Shown in pieces: positions 1 through 8,567 of a stretch of DNA of 64,000 nucleotides. Position numbers and translations under genes: made by a program. Within the stretch, counting starts at the first letter, position 1, and every line of letters begins with the position of its first letter. A model generated the notes under the pieces. The model worked only from the letters and a program-made list of their open reading frames with translations. It was not told where the DNA came from and ran no database searches. Source of the DNA: Congzhengia minquanensis (GTDB taxonomy: Bacteria; Bacillota; Clostridia; UBA1381; UBA9506); assembly GCF_014384785.1 (NCBI RefSeq), contig NZ_JACRSU010000001.1:992001-1056000 (forward strand). The letters run 5' to 3'.

Positions 1-2174
1 CAGCCTTCAATCTGAACTGAGCCGTCTTCATTTTCCTTGCCGTAAATAAAGTTTTTGCGTTCTTCGTTCATCACATCGGCTTTTTTCTTGCTCATGGCGC
101 GGCGCACCAAATCTGCCCGGGCCAGAGAATAGCCGCCTAATTTCCGCACAATTTCCATAACCTGCTCCTGATAAACCATGCACCCGTAGGTGACGTTTAA
201 AATTGGCTCTAACGCAGGGTGTTTATATTGCACGTTTTCAGGGTGAATTTTGTTTGTAATATACCGCGGAATCTGGTCCATGGGGCCGGGGCGGTAAAGA
301 GAAATGGCGGCGACAATATCCTCTATGTTTTCCGGCCGCATTTCTTTAATAAACTGTTTCATGCCCGGGCTTTCCAGCTGGAAAACCCCCTCTGTTTCTC
401 CCCGGGAAATCATTTTATAAACGCCGTCTTCGTTTAAATTAATGTCGTCAATGTTAATTTCCTCGCCGGTGGAATCCTGAATAATGTTCAGAGCGTCTTT
501 AATAATTCCTAAATTCCGCAGCCCCAGAAAGTCCATTTTTAAAAGCCCAAGCTCCTCCACGGTGTCTTTCGGAAACTGCGTGATTAACACATCATCATTT
601 TTTTGCAGAGGCACATATTCCGTCAGGGGCTTTTGCGAAATCACCACGCCTGCCGCGTGGGTGCCCGCGTTGCGGATTAAACCCTCTAAGGCCATTGCGT
701 CGTCAATCAGCTCATGAACGGTTGCGTCGCCGTCATATTTTGCCTTCAGCTCCGGATTGAGCTTTAACGCCTTGTCTATGGTCATGTGCAGGTCAAAGGG
801 AATCATTTTCGCAATTGCGTCCGTGTCACTGTAGGAGATATCCAGCACGCGCCCAACGTCGCGAATGGCGTTTTTGGCCTTCATTTTGTTAAACGTGATG
901 ATTTGAGAAACGCAGTCCCTGCCATATTTTTCAACAACATAGTCAATTACCTGCTGCCGGTCTTCGTTGCAGAAGTCAATGTCAATGTCCGGCATGCTGA
1001 TGCGTTCCGGATTCAAGAACCGTTCAAAAATCAGTCCGAACCGAATGGGGTCGATGTTGGTAATATTCAGGCAATAGCTCACCACACTGCCGGCGGCGGA
1101 GCCTCTGCCCGGCCCCACGGGAATTTTTCTGTCTTTGGCAAATTTAATAAAATCCCAAACGATTAAAAAATAGTCCACATAGCCCATGCTGCGGATCACT
1201 TCAAGCTCGAAATCAAGGCGTTCCTTCACCTCATTTGCTTTTTCGCCGTATCGTTTGTGAAGCCCTTCATAGCAGAGGGATTTTAAATAGTCAAACGCAT
1301 CGCCGCTGTTTGGCACCGCAAACTTTGGCAGCTTCAGCACGCCGAATTCAAATTCCAAATCACACATGTCCGCAATTTTCTGTGTGTTAGAAAGCGCGCC
1401 CGGAACCTGGCCGAACAAAGCGTTCATTTCCTCTTCGCTCTTTAAATAAAACTCGTCGGTCTCAAAGGCCATTCGGTCGGTTTCCGCCACCTTGCGGTTG
1501 GTTTGAATGCACATGAGCAAATCCTGATATTTTGCATCCTTTTTTTCTATGTAGTGCACGTCGTTGGTGGCAACCAGCCCAATGCCGGCTTCCTGGGCGT
1601 AAGGAATTAAAAATGCGTTCACGCGGCGCTGGTCGGCAATTCCGTGATTTTGAATTTCCAAAAAGAAATTTTCTTTTCCGTAAAGGCTGCTGTACTGTGC
1701 GATCAGCTTCTTTGCCCGTTCCTCATCTCCGTTCACAATGGCCTGGGGAATTTCCCCGGCCAGACAGGCAGAAAGGCAAATCAGCCCCTCTGCGTGCTGT
1801 TTTAAAACAGAAAAATCCACCCGGGGTTTATAATAAAACCCGTCTATGAACCCGGCGGAAACGACTTTAATTAAATTGCGGTATCCCGTCATGTTTTTTG
1901 CAATCAGCACAAGGTGGTGGGTGGTGTTGCCGTTATCGTGAGACTTTATGTTCCTGTCCTTCGCCGCCACATACACCTCACAGCCGATTAACGGTTTTAT
2001 TCCGGCTGCTTTCGCCTCTTTATAAAACTCAATTACGCCGCACATGTCCCCGTGGTCTGTAATTGTCAAGGCGTTCATATTCAGTTCTTTGGCTCTTTTA
2101 ACCAGCGGCCCGATTCTGCAGGCGCCGTCTAAAAAGCTATATTCCGTATGGGTGTGCAAATGAACAAAGCTCAT
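1..2174 (-). CDS. dnaE: DNA polymerase III alpha subunit, 3' end outside the window
   Basis: Replicative DNA polymerase catalytic subunit of the DnaE type. About 724 N-terminal residues are visible; the C-terminal part lies beyond position 1. The protein opens with a PHP domain (FVHLHTHTEYSFLDGAC), and the polymerase active-site motif PDIDIDF lies at 971-993, about residue 394, where DnaE proteins carry the catalytic aspartates. The start is ATG at 2174 behind AAAAGGAGAG, and a TTGATT-17-TACAAT promoter lies just upstream. It is divergent from the trxA operon. The PHP motif at the very N-terminus and the absence of a preceding 3'-5' exonuclease domain argue for DnaE rather than PolC. Confidence 0.95.
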   Translation of the reverse strand, partial: MSFVHLHTHTEYSFLDGACRIGPLVKRAKELNMNALTITDHGDMCGVIEFYKEAKAAGIKPLIGCEVYVAAKDRNIKSHDNGNTTHHLVLIAKNMTGYRNLIKVVSAGFIDGFYYKPRVDFSVLKQHAEGLICLSACLAGEIPQAIVNGDEERAKKLIAQYSSLYGKENFFLEIQNHGIADQRRVNAFLIPYAQEAGIGLVATNDVHYIEKKDAKYQDLLMCIQTNRKVAETDRMAFETDEFYLKSEEEMNALFGQVPGALSNTQKIADMCDLEFEFGVLKLPKFAVPNSGDAFDYLKSLCYEGLHKRYGEKANEVKERLDFELEVIRSMGYVDYFLIVWDFIKFAKDRKIPVGPGRGSAAGSVVSYCLNITNIDPIRFGLIFERFLNPERISMPDIDIDFCNEDRQQVIDYVVEKYGRDCVSQIITFNKMKAKNAIRDVGRVLDISYSDTDAIAKMIPFDLHMTIDKALKLNPELKAKYDGDATVHELIDDAMALEGLIRNAGTHAAGVVISQKPLTEYVPLQKNDDVLITQFPKDTVEELGLLKMDFLGLRNLGIIKDALNIIQDSTGEEINIDDINLNEDGVYKMISRGETEGVFQLESPGMKQFIKEMRPENIEDIVAAISLYRPGPMDQIPRYITNKIHPENVQYKHPALEPILNVTYGCMVYQEQVMEIVRKLGGYSLARADLVRRAMSKKKADVMNEERKNFIYGKENEDGSVQIEG

Positions 2175-2205
2175 AATTCTCTCCTTTTATATAAATCTTA
2201 CATCT

Positions 2206-2234
2206 ATTGTACATTGATTCCGTAAGAAAATCAA
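2206..2234 (-). promoter_or_regulatory. sigmaA-type promoter of dnaE
   Basis: TTGATT (2229-2234) and TACAAT (2206-2211), read on the minus strand, are separated by 17 bp and lie 32 bp upstream of the dnaE start codon. Confidence 0.6.
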
Positions 2235-2265
2235 CATTTTTCTCAATATTTTTATCGTTTAGCAT

Positions 2266-2294
2266 TTGACTTTTTTCCTGCATGCCTGTATAAT
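2266..2294 (+). promoter_or_regulatory. sigmaA-type promoter of the trxA-leuS operon
   Basis: TTGACT (2266-2271) and TATAAT (2289-2294) with 17-bp spacing, about 70 bp upstream of trxA. No other obvious promoter is seen before leuS, so this probably drives the whole plus-strand block up to the terminator at 6997-7030. Confidence 0.7.
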
Positions 2295-2362
2295 ATTATA
2301 GTATAAATAGGCAAACTATATTGAGCATGTTATGTGCAAACTAAAAAAAGGAAGTGTGCTTT

Positions 2363-2683
2363 ATGGCGGCAATTCATTTGACAAAAGAAAATTTCGACGC
2401 TGAGGTATTATCCTCCGACGTTCCGGTTCTGGTGGACTTCTGGGCATCCTGGTGCGGCCCGTGCAAAATGGTTGGCCCGCTGATTGAGGAGCTGTCAGAC
2501 GAATTCAGCGGAAAAGCAAAAATTGCAAAAGTGGATATCGACAAAGAGGGGGAGCTTGCTATGCGCTTCAACGTGATGAGCATTCCCACCATAATTGTGT
2601 TCAAAAACGGCGAGGTTGCCGACCAGAGCGTTGGCGCGTTCCCCAAAGGCCATTACAGCGATATGCTGACAAAACAACTTTAA
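2363..2683 (+). CDS. trxA: Thioredoxin
   Basis: Small cytoplasmic disulfide reductase of 106 residues. The redox motif WCGPC is at residues 30-34, and the cis-proline segment MSIPT follows in the second half, as expected for a complete thioredoxin fold. ATG at 2363 is preferred over GTG at 2354 because the AAAGGAAG site ends about 7 nt before the ATG but directly abuts the GTG. First gene of a run with short gaps through leuS. Which reductase serves it is not visible here. Confidence 0.95.
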   Translation: MAAIHLTKENFDAEVLSSDVPVLVDFWASWCGPCKMVGPLIEELSDEFSGKAKIAKVDIDKEGELAMRFNVMSIPTIIVFKNGEVADQSVGAFPKGHYSDMLTKQL

Positions 2684-2700
2684 CACAAGGCGGTAAGACT

Positions 2701-3003
2701 ATGATAACCAGCAAACAGAGGGCATATCTTCGTTCCCTTGCAAACGGCGTGCCGTCCATTTGCCAAATCGGCAAGGACGGAATTACGGAAAATTTAACAA
2801 AACAGCTCGACCAAGCACTTGCGGCAAGAGAAATTGTAAAAACCAACGTTTTGGAGAATGCCCCCTGTTCCGCCAGGGAAGCCTGCACCGAGCTTTCTAT
2901 AATTTTGTCGGCGGAGCCGGTTCAGGTAATCGGCAAGGTGTTTGTGCTCTACCGGCAGGCGCCCGATGAGAAAAAAAGGACCATTGCGCTGAAAGGGAAC
3001 TGA
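2701..3003 (+). CDS. yhbY: YhbY/YqeI-family ribosome assembly RNA-binding protein
   Basis: A 100-residue CRS1-YhbY (CRM) domain protein, the family linked to 50S ribosomal subunit maturation. The typical N-terminus (MITSKQRAYLRSLAN), the IGKDGIT turn and the C-terminal VLYR segment are visible, and the length matches single-domain bacterial members. An AAGGCGG site precedes the ATG. It lies 17 nt after trxA and 2 nt before nadD. Association with nadD, yqeK and rsfS is the usual arrangement in Firmicutes. Confidence 0.9.
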   Translation: MITSKQRAYLRSLANGVPSICQIGKDGITENLTKQLDQALAAREIVKTNVLENAPCSAREACTELSIILSAEPVQVIGKVFVLYRQAPDEKKRTIALKGN

Positions 3004-3005
3004 AA

Positions 3006-3602
3006 ATGAGTAAAATCGGTCTTTTCGGCGGGACGTTCGACCCCATTCATTTTGGACATTTAATGCTTGCGGAACAAGTTTTAAAGGAATTTTCCCTTGA
3101 TGAAATTAAATTTATTCCGGCGGGCATTCCTCCCCACAAGACAAAAAAAAAGGTGACGGATAAACAGCACCGGCTTAACATGGTGCTGCTGGCCACAAAG
3201 GACAACCCCCGGTTTTCCGTTTCAGATTACGAAATTTGCAATGAGCGCTTAAACTATTCCTATATTACGATTTCACATTTTAAAGAACAAAATCCAAAGG
3301 ACGAATTTTTCTTTATTGTGGGCGGCGATTCGTTCCGTAATTTTCCCGAGTGGAAAAATTACAGAACCTTAATTTCGCTGTGCACTTTTATTGTTGTGCC
3401 GCGGCCGGGAATCGAGCCGACCGGGTATTTTGAAAAGTTTTGCGGAGATGAGGCGCCGCCCCGGGTGTTTTTTTTAACCGGATTTTCGTGCGGAATTTCC
3501 TCAACAGCAATCCGAATGCAGCTGAAAGAGGGAAAAGAAGTTTCAGGGCAGGTGCCGCCTAGTGTAGAGCAGTATATAAAAACCAACAAACTTTATATTT
3601 AG
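3006..3602 (+). CDS. nadD: Nicotinate-nucleotide adenylyltransferase
   Basis: Transfers AMP from ATP to nicotinate mononucleotide to form deamido-NAD in NAD biosynthesis. The 198-residue protein has the nucleotidyltransferase motif GGTFDPIHFGH at residues 8-18 and the second ATP-binding motif ISSTAIR near the C-terminus, both diagnostic for the NadD/NMNAT fold. Length is normal for bacterial NadD. It sits between yhbY and yqeK, the conserved Firmicutes order, and is translationally close to both neighbours. Confidence 0.95.
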   Translation: MSKIGLFGGTFDPIHFGHLMLAEQVLKEFSLDEIKFIPAGIPPHKTKKKVTDKQHRLNMVLLATKDNPRFSVSDYEICNERLNYSYITISHFKEQNPKDEFFFIVGGDSFRNFPEWKNYRTLISLCTFIVVPRPGIEPTGYFEKFCGDEAPPRVFFLTGFSCGISSTAIRMQLKEGKEVSGQVPPSVEQYIKTNKLYI

Positions 3603-3611
3603 GAGCCGGAA

Positions 3612-4562
3612 ATGACTACGGAACAAATGAAAGAAAAACTTGGCGGTATGCTGACCGACCACAGATATACACACTCTTTGGGCGTGATGGAAACGGCCGA
3701 AAAAATGGCAAGGCTGTTCGGTGCAGATGTGCAAAAGGCGCAGACAGCCGGCCTGCTTCACGACTGCGCCAAACAAATTGACCGCGAAACCCAGCTCGCC
3801 ATGTGCGACAAGCTGGGCGTGCCGTTAGACGATTTAAAGCGCGAAAACACTGCACTCTTGCATGCGGAGCTGGGCGCACGCTTAGCAGAAACGGAGTTTG
3901 CCGTATGCGACAGCGAAATTCTGGGAGCCATCAAGTATCACACCCTGGGCCGCGCAAACATGACGGATTTAGAAAAAATTTTGTATCTTGCCGACATAAT
4001 TGAGCCCAACCGCAGGGAGTTTGAGGGATTAAAAGAATTGCGCGCCCTGTGCGAAAAGGATTTAAACGAGGCGCTTTTGTATGGGCTGGAGCTTACCATT
4101 GCCCACATTGGCAGAAAGGGCCGCATTTTACATACACAAACCATGGAAGCAGAAGCATTTTACCGAAACCTGCTCCACAAGGAGGCTTACCATATGAAAC
4201 CACTGGATGCATTTGAAAAAGCAAAAAAGGCTGTGAAGGTGTTAGACGCAAAAAAAGCCAACGACATTGCGCTTTTAAAGGTCAGCGACCTAACAATTTT
4301 GGCGGACTATTTTGTAATCTGCTCGGCAAATTCCACAACCCAGGTGCGCGCTTTGGCCGACAGCATTGAAGAAGAATTTGAAAAGGTTGGGATAATCCCG
4401 CTGTCCCGGGAGGGCAAGCAGGGGCTGAACTGGATTTTATTGGACTACGGCGATTTTATTCTTCACATCTTCTATCAGGAAACCCGGGAGTTTTACGGTT
4501 TGGAAAAGCTGTGGGACGACGCGGAAAAGATGGATGTTGATAAAATTATAAACGAATTATGA
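3612..4562 (+). CDS. Fused YqeK HD-domain hydrolase and RsfS ribosome silencing factor
   Basis: One uninterrupted frame of 316 residues contains two proteins that are normally separate neighbours. Residues 1 to about 190 are YqeK, an HD-domain phosphohydrolase of the symmetrical Ap4A-cleaving family, with H21 and the H50-D51 pair (LLHDCAKQ). Residues 195-316 are RsfS/RsfA (Iojap family), which binds ribosomal protein uL14 and blocks subunit joining; ADYFVICSANSTTQ and WILLDYGDFILHIF are typical. No stop codon separates them. A strong internal ribosome-binding site precedes Met195, so a free RsfS of 122 residues is probably also made. A stop codon lost by mutation or sequencing error is the alternative explanation. 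Confidence 0.85.
   Translation: MTTEQMKEKLGGMLTDHRYTHSLGVMETAEKMARLFGADVQKAQTAGLLHDCAKQIDRETQLAMCDKLGVPLDDLKRENTALLHAELGARLAETEFAVCDSEILGAIKYHTLGRANMTDLEKILYLADIIEPNRREFEGLKELRALCEKDLNEALLYGLELTIAHIGRKGRILHTQTMEAEAFYRNLLHKEAYHMKPLDAFEKAKKAVKVLDAKKANDIALLKVSDLTILADYFVICSANSTTQVRALADSIEEEFEKVGIIPLSREGKQGLNWILLDYGDFILHIFYQETREFYGLEKLWDDAEKMDVDKIINEL
4179..4196 (+). promoter_or_regulatory. rsfS: Internal ribosome-binding site and start codon for free RsfS
   Basis: AAGGAGG at 4179-4185 is followed after 8 nt by ATG at 4194-4196, in frame with the upstream YqeK frame. This is one of the strongest Shine-Dalgarno sites in the block and would yield a normal-length RsfS (4194-4562). Confidence 0.75.
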
Positions 4563-4581
4563 AATAATTTGGAGGCTCTAA

Positions 4582-6993
4582 ATGGACTATAATTTTAAAG
4601 AAATTGAAAAAAAGTGGCAGGATAAATGGTATTCGGAAAATACCTTTGCCGCAAAAAACGACTTTACGCTTCCGAAGTTCTACGCCCTGGTGGAATTTCC
4701 CTACCCTTCCGGTCAGGGCCTGCACGTGGGACATCCCCGAAGCTACACCGCCTTAGACATTGTGGCGCGAAAAAAACGCATGGAGGGCTTTAATGTGCTC
4801 TACCCCATGGGGTGGGATGCTTTTGGCCTGCCTACGGAAAACTACGCGATAAAGAACAAAATCCACCCTGCAATTGTTACAAAAAATAACATAGAAAACT
4901 TTAAACGCCAGCTGAAAAGCATTGGGTTTTCGTTTGACTGGTCGAGAGAAATCTCCACCACCGACGAAGCATACTACAAATGGACCCAGTGGATTTTTCT
5001 GCAGTTGTTTAAAAAAGGCCTGGCTTATAAGCAGGAAATGCCCATTAACTGGTGCACCAGCTGCAAGGTTGGCCTGGCAAACGAAGAAGTTGTTAACGGC
5101 GTTTGCGAGCGCTGCGGCAGCGAGGTTGTGCAGCGGAACAAATCGCAGTGGATGCTGAAAATTACCGACTATGCCCAAAGGCTAATTGACGATTTAGAAG
5201 GCCTTGACTACATAGAAAAGGTGAAAACCCAGCAAAAAAACTGGATTGGCCGCTCTGAGGGTGCAGAATTGGATTTTCAAATTGACGGCACCGACGACGC
5301 CATCCGCGTTTACACCACCCGGGCCGACACGCTGTTCGGCGCAACCTATATGGTGCTTTCGCCGGAACACAAAATCATTGAAAAATATGCGGACAAACTG
5401 CAAAATATTGACGAAGTGCGCGCATACCAAAAAGAGGCCGCAAGAAAGTCAGAATTTGAGCGCACTGAGCTGACAAAAGAAAAAACCGGCGTAAAGCTTT
5501 GCGGAATTACAGCAATTAACCCGGTAAACAATGAAAAAATTCCGGTGTTCATCTCCGATTATGTGTTAACCAGCTACGGAACCGGCGCCATTATGGCGGT
5601 TCCCGCCCACGACGACCGCGACTGGGAATTTGCCAAAAAGTTTGGCCTGCCCATTGTGGAAGTGGTTGCCGGCGGCGAGGACGTGCAAAGCAAAGCCTAC
5701 ACCGACACCTACAGCGGCAAAATGGTGAACTCTGGCTTTTTAAACGGCTTAGAGGTGAAAGACGCCATTCGTAAAATGATTGACTTTTTAGAGGAAAAGG
5801 GTATTGGAAAACGGAAAGTCAACTACAAGCTGCGCGACTGGGTGTTCTCGCGCCAGCGGTATTGGGGCGAACCCATTCCCCTGGTTCACTGCGACAAATG
5901 CGGCTGGGTTCCGCTGCCGGAAGACCAGCTGCCGCTGACCCTTCCTGAAACCGACAACTTTGAACCCGGTGAAAACGGCGAATCGCCTTTGGCAAAAATG
6001 ACCGACTGGGTAAATACGACCTGTCCGCACTGCGGCGGCCCCGCCGTGCGCGAAACAGACACCATGCCCCAGTGGGCAGGTTCCTCGTGGTACTTTTTAC
6101 GCTACATCGACCCCAAATGCGACACCGCCCTGGCCGCCAAAGAAAAGCTGGACTATTGGCTGCCGGTGGACTGGTATAACGGCGGCATGGAGCACACCAC
6201 GCTTCACCTGTTATATTCCCGGTTCTGGCACAAATTTTTGTATGACATTGGCGTTGTTTCTACGCCGGAACCGTATAGAAAGCGCACCTCCCACGGCATG
6301 ATTTTGGGCGAAAACGGCGAAAAGATGTCTAAATCCCGCGGGAACGTTGTAAATCCGGACGACATGGTAGCAGAATTCGGCGCAGACACCTTTAGAACGT
6401 ATGAAATGTTTATCGGCGCGTTTGACCAGTCTACCCCCTGGTCGATTAACGGCGTTAAGGGATGCTACCGTTTTATTGAGCGCGTGTGGAATTTACAGAC
6501 AATTGTAACAGACGAAGAGGGCTTAAGTCCCGACTTAGAAAAGGCGTTCCACAAAACCATCAAAAAGGTGTCGGAAGATTTCGACAAAATGAAGTTTAAC
6601 ACCGCGATTGCAGCTTTAATGGCGCTGATTAACGAGATTTATAAAAAGGGCAGCATTACCCGGGGTGAATTGAAAATTTATATTACGCTCTTAAACCCCG
6701 CCGCTCCCCACCTGACGGAGGAAATGTGGGTAAACGCCGGATTTAGCGGCTTTCTGCACGACACAAAATGGCCGGAATTTGACGAAGCAAAAACAAAGGA
6801 CGATACGGTTGAAATTGTTGCGCAGATTAACGGCAAGGTGAAAGACAAAATTGTGATTTCCGCAGACCTTTCCCGGGAGGAAATGGAAAAGGCCGCGCTG
6901 GAAAACGATAAAATTAAAGAGCTTGTCAGCGGCAAAACCATTGTTAAAGTGATTTGTGTGCCCAAAAAGCTTGTAAATATTGTTGTAAAATAA
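4582..6993 (+). CDS. leuS: Leucyl-tRNA synthetase
   Basis: Class I aminoacyl-tRNA synthetase charging tRNA-Leu; 803 residues, normal for bacterial LeuS. The HIGH-type motif is HVGH at residues 48-51 and KMSKS is at 581-585. A zinc-ribbon insertion (CTSC...CERC) follows the N-terminal catalytic half, and the CP1 editing domain is recognisable by [18 protein letters not shown]. The start has GGAGG 7-8 nt upstream. It lies 19 nt after rsfS with no room for a T-box leader, so it appears constitutively expressed with the operon. A strong bidirectional terminator follows. Confidence 0.97.
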   Translation: MDYNFKEIEKKWQDKWYSENTFAAKNDFTLPKFYALVEFPYPSGQGLHVGHPRSYTALDIVARKKRMEGFNVLYPMGWDAFGLPTENYAIKNKIHPAIVTKNNIENFKRQLKSIGFSFDWSREISTTDEAYYKWTQWIFLQLFKKGLAYKQEMPINWCTSCKVGLANEEVVNGVCERCGSEVVQRNKSQWMLKITDYAQRLIDDLEGLDYIEKVKTQQKNWIGRSEGAELDFQIDGTDDAIRVYTTRADTLFGATYMVLSPEHKIIEKYADKLQNIDEVRAYQKEAARKSEFERTELTKEKTGVKLCGITAINPVNNEKIPVFISDYVLTSYGTGAIMAVPAHDDRDWEFAKKFGLPIVEVVAGGEDVQSKAYTDTYSGKMVNSGFLNGLEVKDAIRKMIDFLEEKGIGKRKVNYKLRDWVFSRQRYWGEPIPLVHCDKCGWVPLPEDQLPLTLPETDNFEPGENGESPLAKMTDWVNTTCPHCGGPAVRETDTMPQWAGSSWYFLRYIDPKCDTALAAKEKLDYWLPVDWYNGGMEHTTLHLLYSRFWHKFLYDIGVVSTPEPYRKRTSHGMILGENGEKMSKSRGNVVNPDDMVAEFGADTFRTYEMFIGAFDQSTPWSINGVKGCYRFIERVWNLQTIVTDEEGLSPDLEKAFHKTIKKVSEDFDKMKFNTAIAALMALINEIYKKGSITRGELKIYITLLNPAAPHLTEEMWVNAGFSGFLHDTKWPEFDEAKTKDDTVEIVAQINGKVKDKIVISADLSREEMEKAALENDKIKELVSGKTIVKVICVPKKLVNIVVK

Positions 6994-6996
6994 ATT

Positions 6997-7030
6997 AAAA
7001 ACCGCACGGGGAAATTCCCGTGCGGTTTTT
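6997..7030. terminator. Bidirectional intrinsic terminator
   Basis: Stem ACCGCACGGG / CCCGTGCGGT with a GAAATT loop, flanked by an A run on one side and a T run on the other. It serves leuS (plus) and the GH39 gene (minus). Confidence 0.85.
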
Positions 7031-7032
7031 AT

Positions 7033-8358
7033 TTACTGAGTGAGAAAAAGAATGGAATTGGGTTTTAGGTGAAACACCGCTTCATTGCCGTTTAATTCCG
7101 TTATACCCGTCTTCTCAAAATCATGCCCGTCGTCCAACAAAAATGTATCAAACCCGCCTTTGCCGCCGGACGTGTGGACGGTAACTGCTTGATTTTCAGC
7201 GTTTCCGTCCTGGGGATAGTAGCAAATCACTGCGGCACACTTGCCGTCTTTTCCTCTTGCTGCAACGGTATAAAGTTCGCCTAAATCACTGTCCGCCTGA
7301 ACCTGCGTGCCCATTTTTGAAAGCTTTGAAAAAATGAAAAACGGATAGTAGCCTTTCAGCGGACGGTAGGTGTAAAAATCAAATAAGCCGTTAAATGCAC
7401 AAGGCCTCGCGTCATAATACATCATCATATCAATGGTGCTATTTTGTCCCAGGCACATGCTGGCCTGGGTAAACGCCGCGCCGCGCATGGAAATAATCAT
7501 TTCAATGCTGTGAATGAACTGGTCCGTCCACCCCTCCACATAATTCCACTCATTTAAAATGCTTTCGGTTGTTTCATATCCTGCCCGGTTGAGCTTTTCG
7601 CGGATTACGTTTGCCATTTCGATAATGCGTTTCGGATCGGTTGTGTAAATGTGCCAGGAAAAAAAGTCTAAAGGAACGCGGCCGCCGTTTTTAGTTAAAG
7701 AGGCCAAAAATCCGTCCAGCCATTTGCCCGTTTGTCCCGCCAGCGCAGGGCCGCCGATTTTAAGGTGCGGAAACCGTGATTTTAAGTGGCGCGCCGCAAC
7801 CGCATAAAACGTATAAAACTCCGCCGCCGTGCCGCCCCAGGTGCGCTTGTTGTCTGAGTCATCTGGGTCTAAATCCGGCTCGTTCCAAATTTCCCAATAG
7901 TCAATGTCCCAATGAAAGCCGTCTGCCCAGCCCTCGTTATAGTGCTTGATAATGTGTTCGCATATAACCGCCCACTTCTGGAAATCCTTTGGCGGCAGCG
8001 TGCCATATTTTTTGCTCCAGTGTTCAATTTTGCTGCCCAGACGATAAAAAATTTTCGTTCCCGCGTCTAAAGTTGTTTTTAAATATTCGTCTGTTAAGAC
8101 AAAATCATAAGAATCAGGATTTTCAGGGTCACTGACGAAATCGGGAAAAACGGCACTGATGTCTACTGCATGTTCGCCGCCGTAGCTGCTGCAAAAAGAT
8201 GCATCATGGTTCCGGGCATAGGGAATGTTTGCTGCGGAATACGCATCAAAATTTCCCCTTGTCTGGTCCGATTTTGCTTTGATTGGCCCGTTGTTCACCG
8301 CGTGCATGGGCTTGATTGCGCCGATTTCTTTTGTGAAGTCTATGGTAACCTCTGGCAT
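7033..8358 (-). CDS. Glycoside hydrolase family 39-like enzyme (beta-xylosidase type)
   Basis: Retaining clan-A glycosidase of 441 residues without a signal peptide, so probably acting on imported oligosaccharides. The acid/base glutamate is in EIWNEPD (Glu160) and the nucleophile is in ILNEWN (Glu270), the spacing expected for GH39; a C-terminal beta-sandwich-like tail follows. The start is ATG at 8358 behind AAAGGAG; an in-frame upstream extension lacks such a site. It is divergent from the secreted esterase at 8568 with its own promoter. Xylosidase is the commonest GH39 activity, but related specificities cannot be excluded. Confidence 0.8.
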   Translation of the reverse strand: MPEVTIDFTKEIGAIKPMHAVNNGPIKAKSDQTRGNFDAYSAANIPYARNHDASFCSSYGGEHAVDISAVFPDFVSDPENPDSYDFVLTDEYLKTTLDAGTKIFYRLGSKIEHWSKKYGTLPPKDFQKWAVICEHIIKHYNEGWADGFHWDIDYWEIWNEPDLDPDDSDNKRTWGGTAAEFYTFYAVAARHLKSRFPHLKIGGPALAGQTGKWLDGFLASLTKNGGRVPLDFFSWHIYTTDPKRIIEMANVIREKLNRAGYETTESILNEWNYVEGWTDQFIHSIEMIISMRGAAFTQASMCLGQNSTIDMMMYYDARPCAFNGLFDFYTYRPLKGYYPFFIFSKLSKMGTQVQADSDLGELYTVAARGKDGKCAAVICYYPQDGNAENQAVTVHTSGGKGGFDTFLLDDGHDFEKTGITELNGNEAVFHLKPNSILFLTQ

Positions 8359-8389
8359 ATACAATACTCCTTTACACCATTTTTCTTTT

Positions 8390-8417
8390 ATTATAGCACC
8401 CGCTTTCTCCATGTCAA
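8390..8417 (-). promoter_or_regulatory. Promoter of the GH39 gene
   Basis: Minus-strand TTGACA (8412-8417) and TATAAT (8390-8395), 16-bp spacing, 32 bp upstream of the start codon. Confidence 0.7.
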
Positions 8418-8501
8418 CGAAAAAAATAACGAAAACTTTTCGTTTGTCTCCTTCATGGCAAAAACTGTCCTTTTTGCGGCTCAAAACAGCAAAATATGTA
8501 G

Positions 8502-8530
8502 TTGAATCTCCGCTTTCTATCCGGTATAAT
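8502..8530 (+). promoter_or_regulatory. Promoter of the secreted SGNH esterase gene
   Basis: TTGAAT (8502-8507) and TATAAT (8525-8530), 17-bp spacing, 37 bp before the start. It is arranged back-to-back with the GH39 promoter about 85 bp away. Confidence 0.65.
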
Positions 8531-8567
8531 AAAGATATTCAATATCAATATGAAAGGCGGTTTTTTT

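Noticed and set aside
786..1166. Open frame antisense to dnaE
   Set aside because: It lies opposite the PDIDIDF-encoding region of dnaE, has no ribosome-binding site and resembles no protein.
4563..4581. T-box leader before leuS
   Set aside because: Only 19 nt separate rsfS and leuS; no room for a T-box.
4753..5178. Open frame antisense to leuS
   Set aside because: It is a shadow of the strongly conserved leuS catalytic region.
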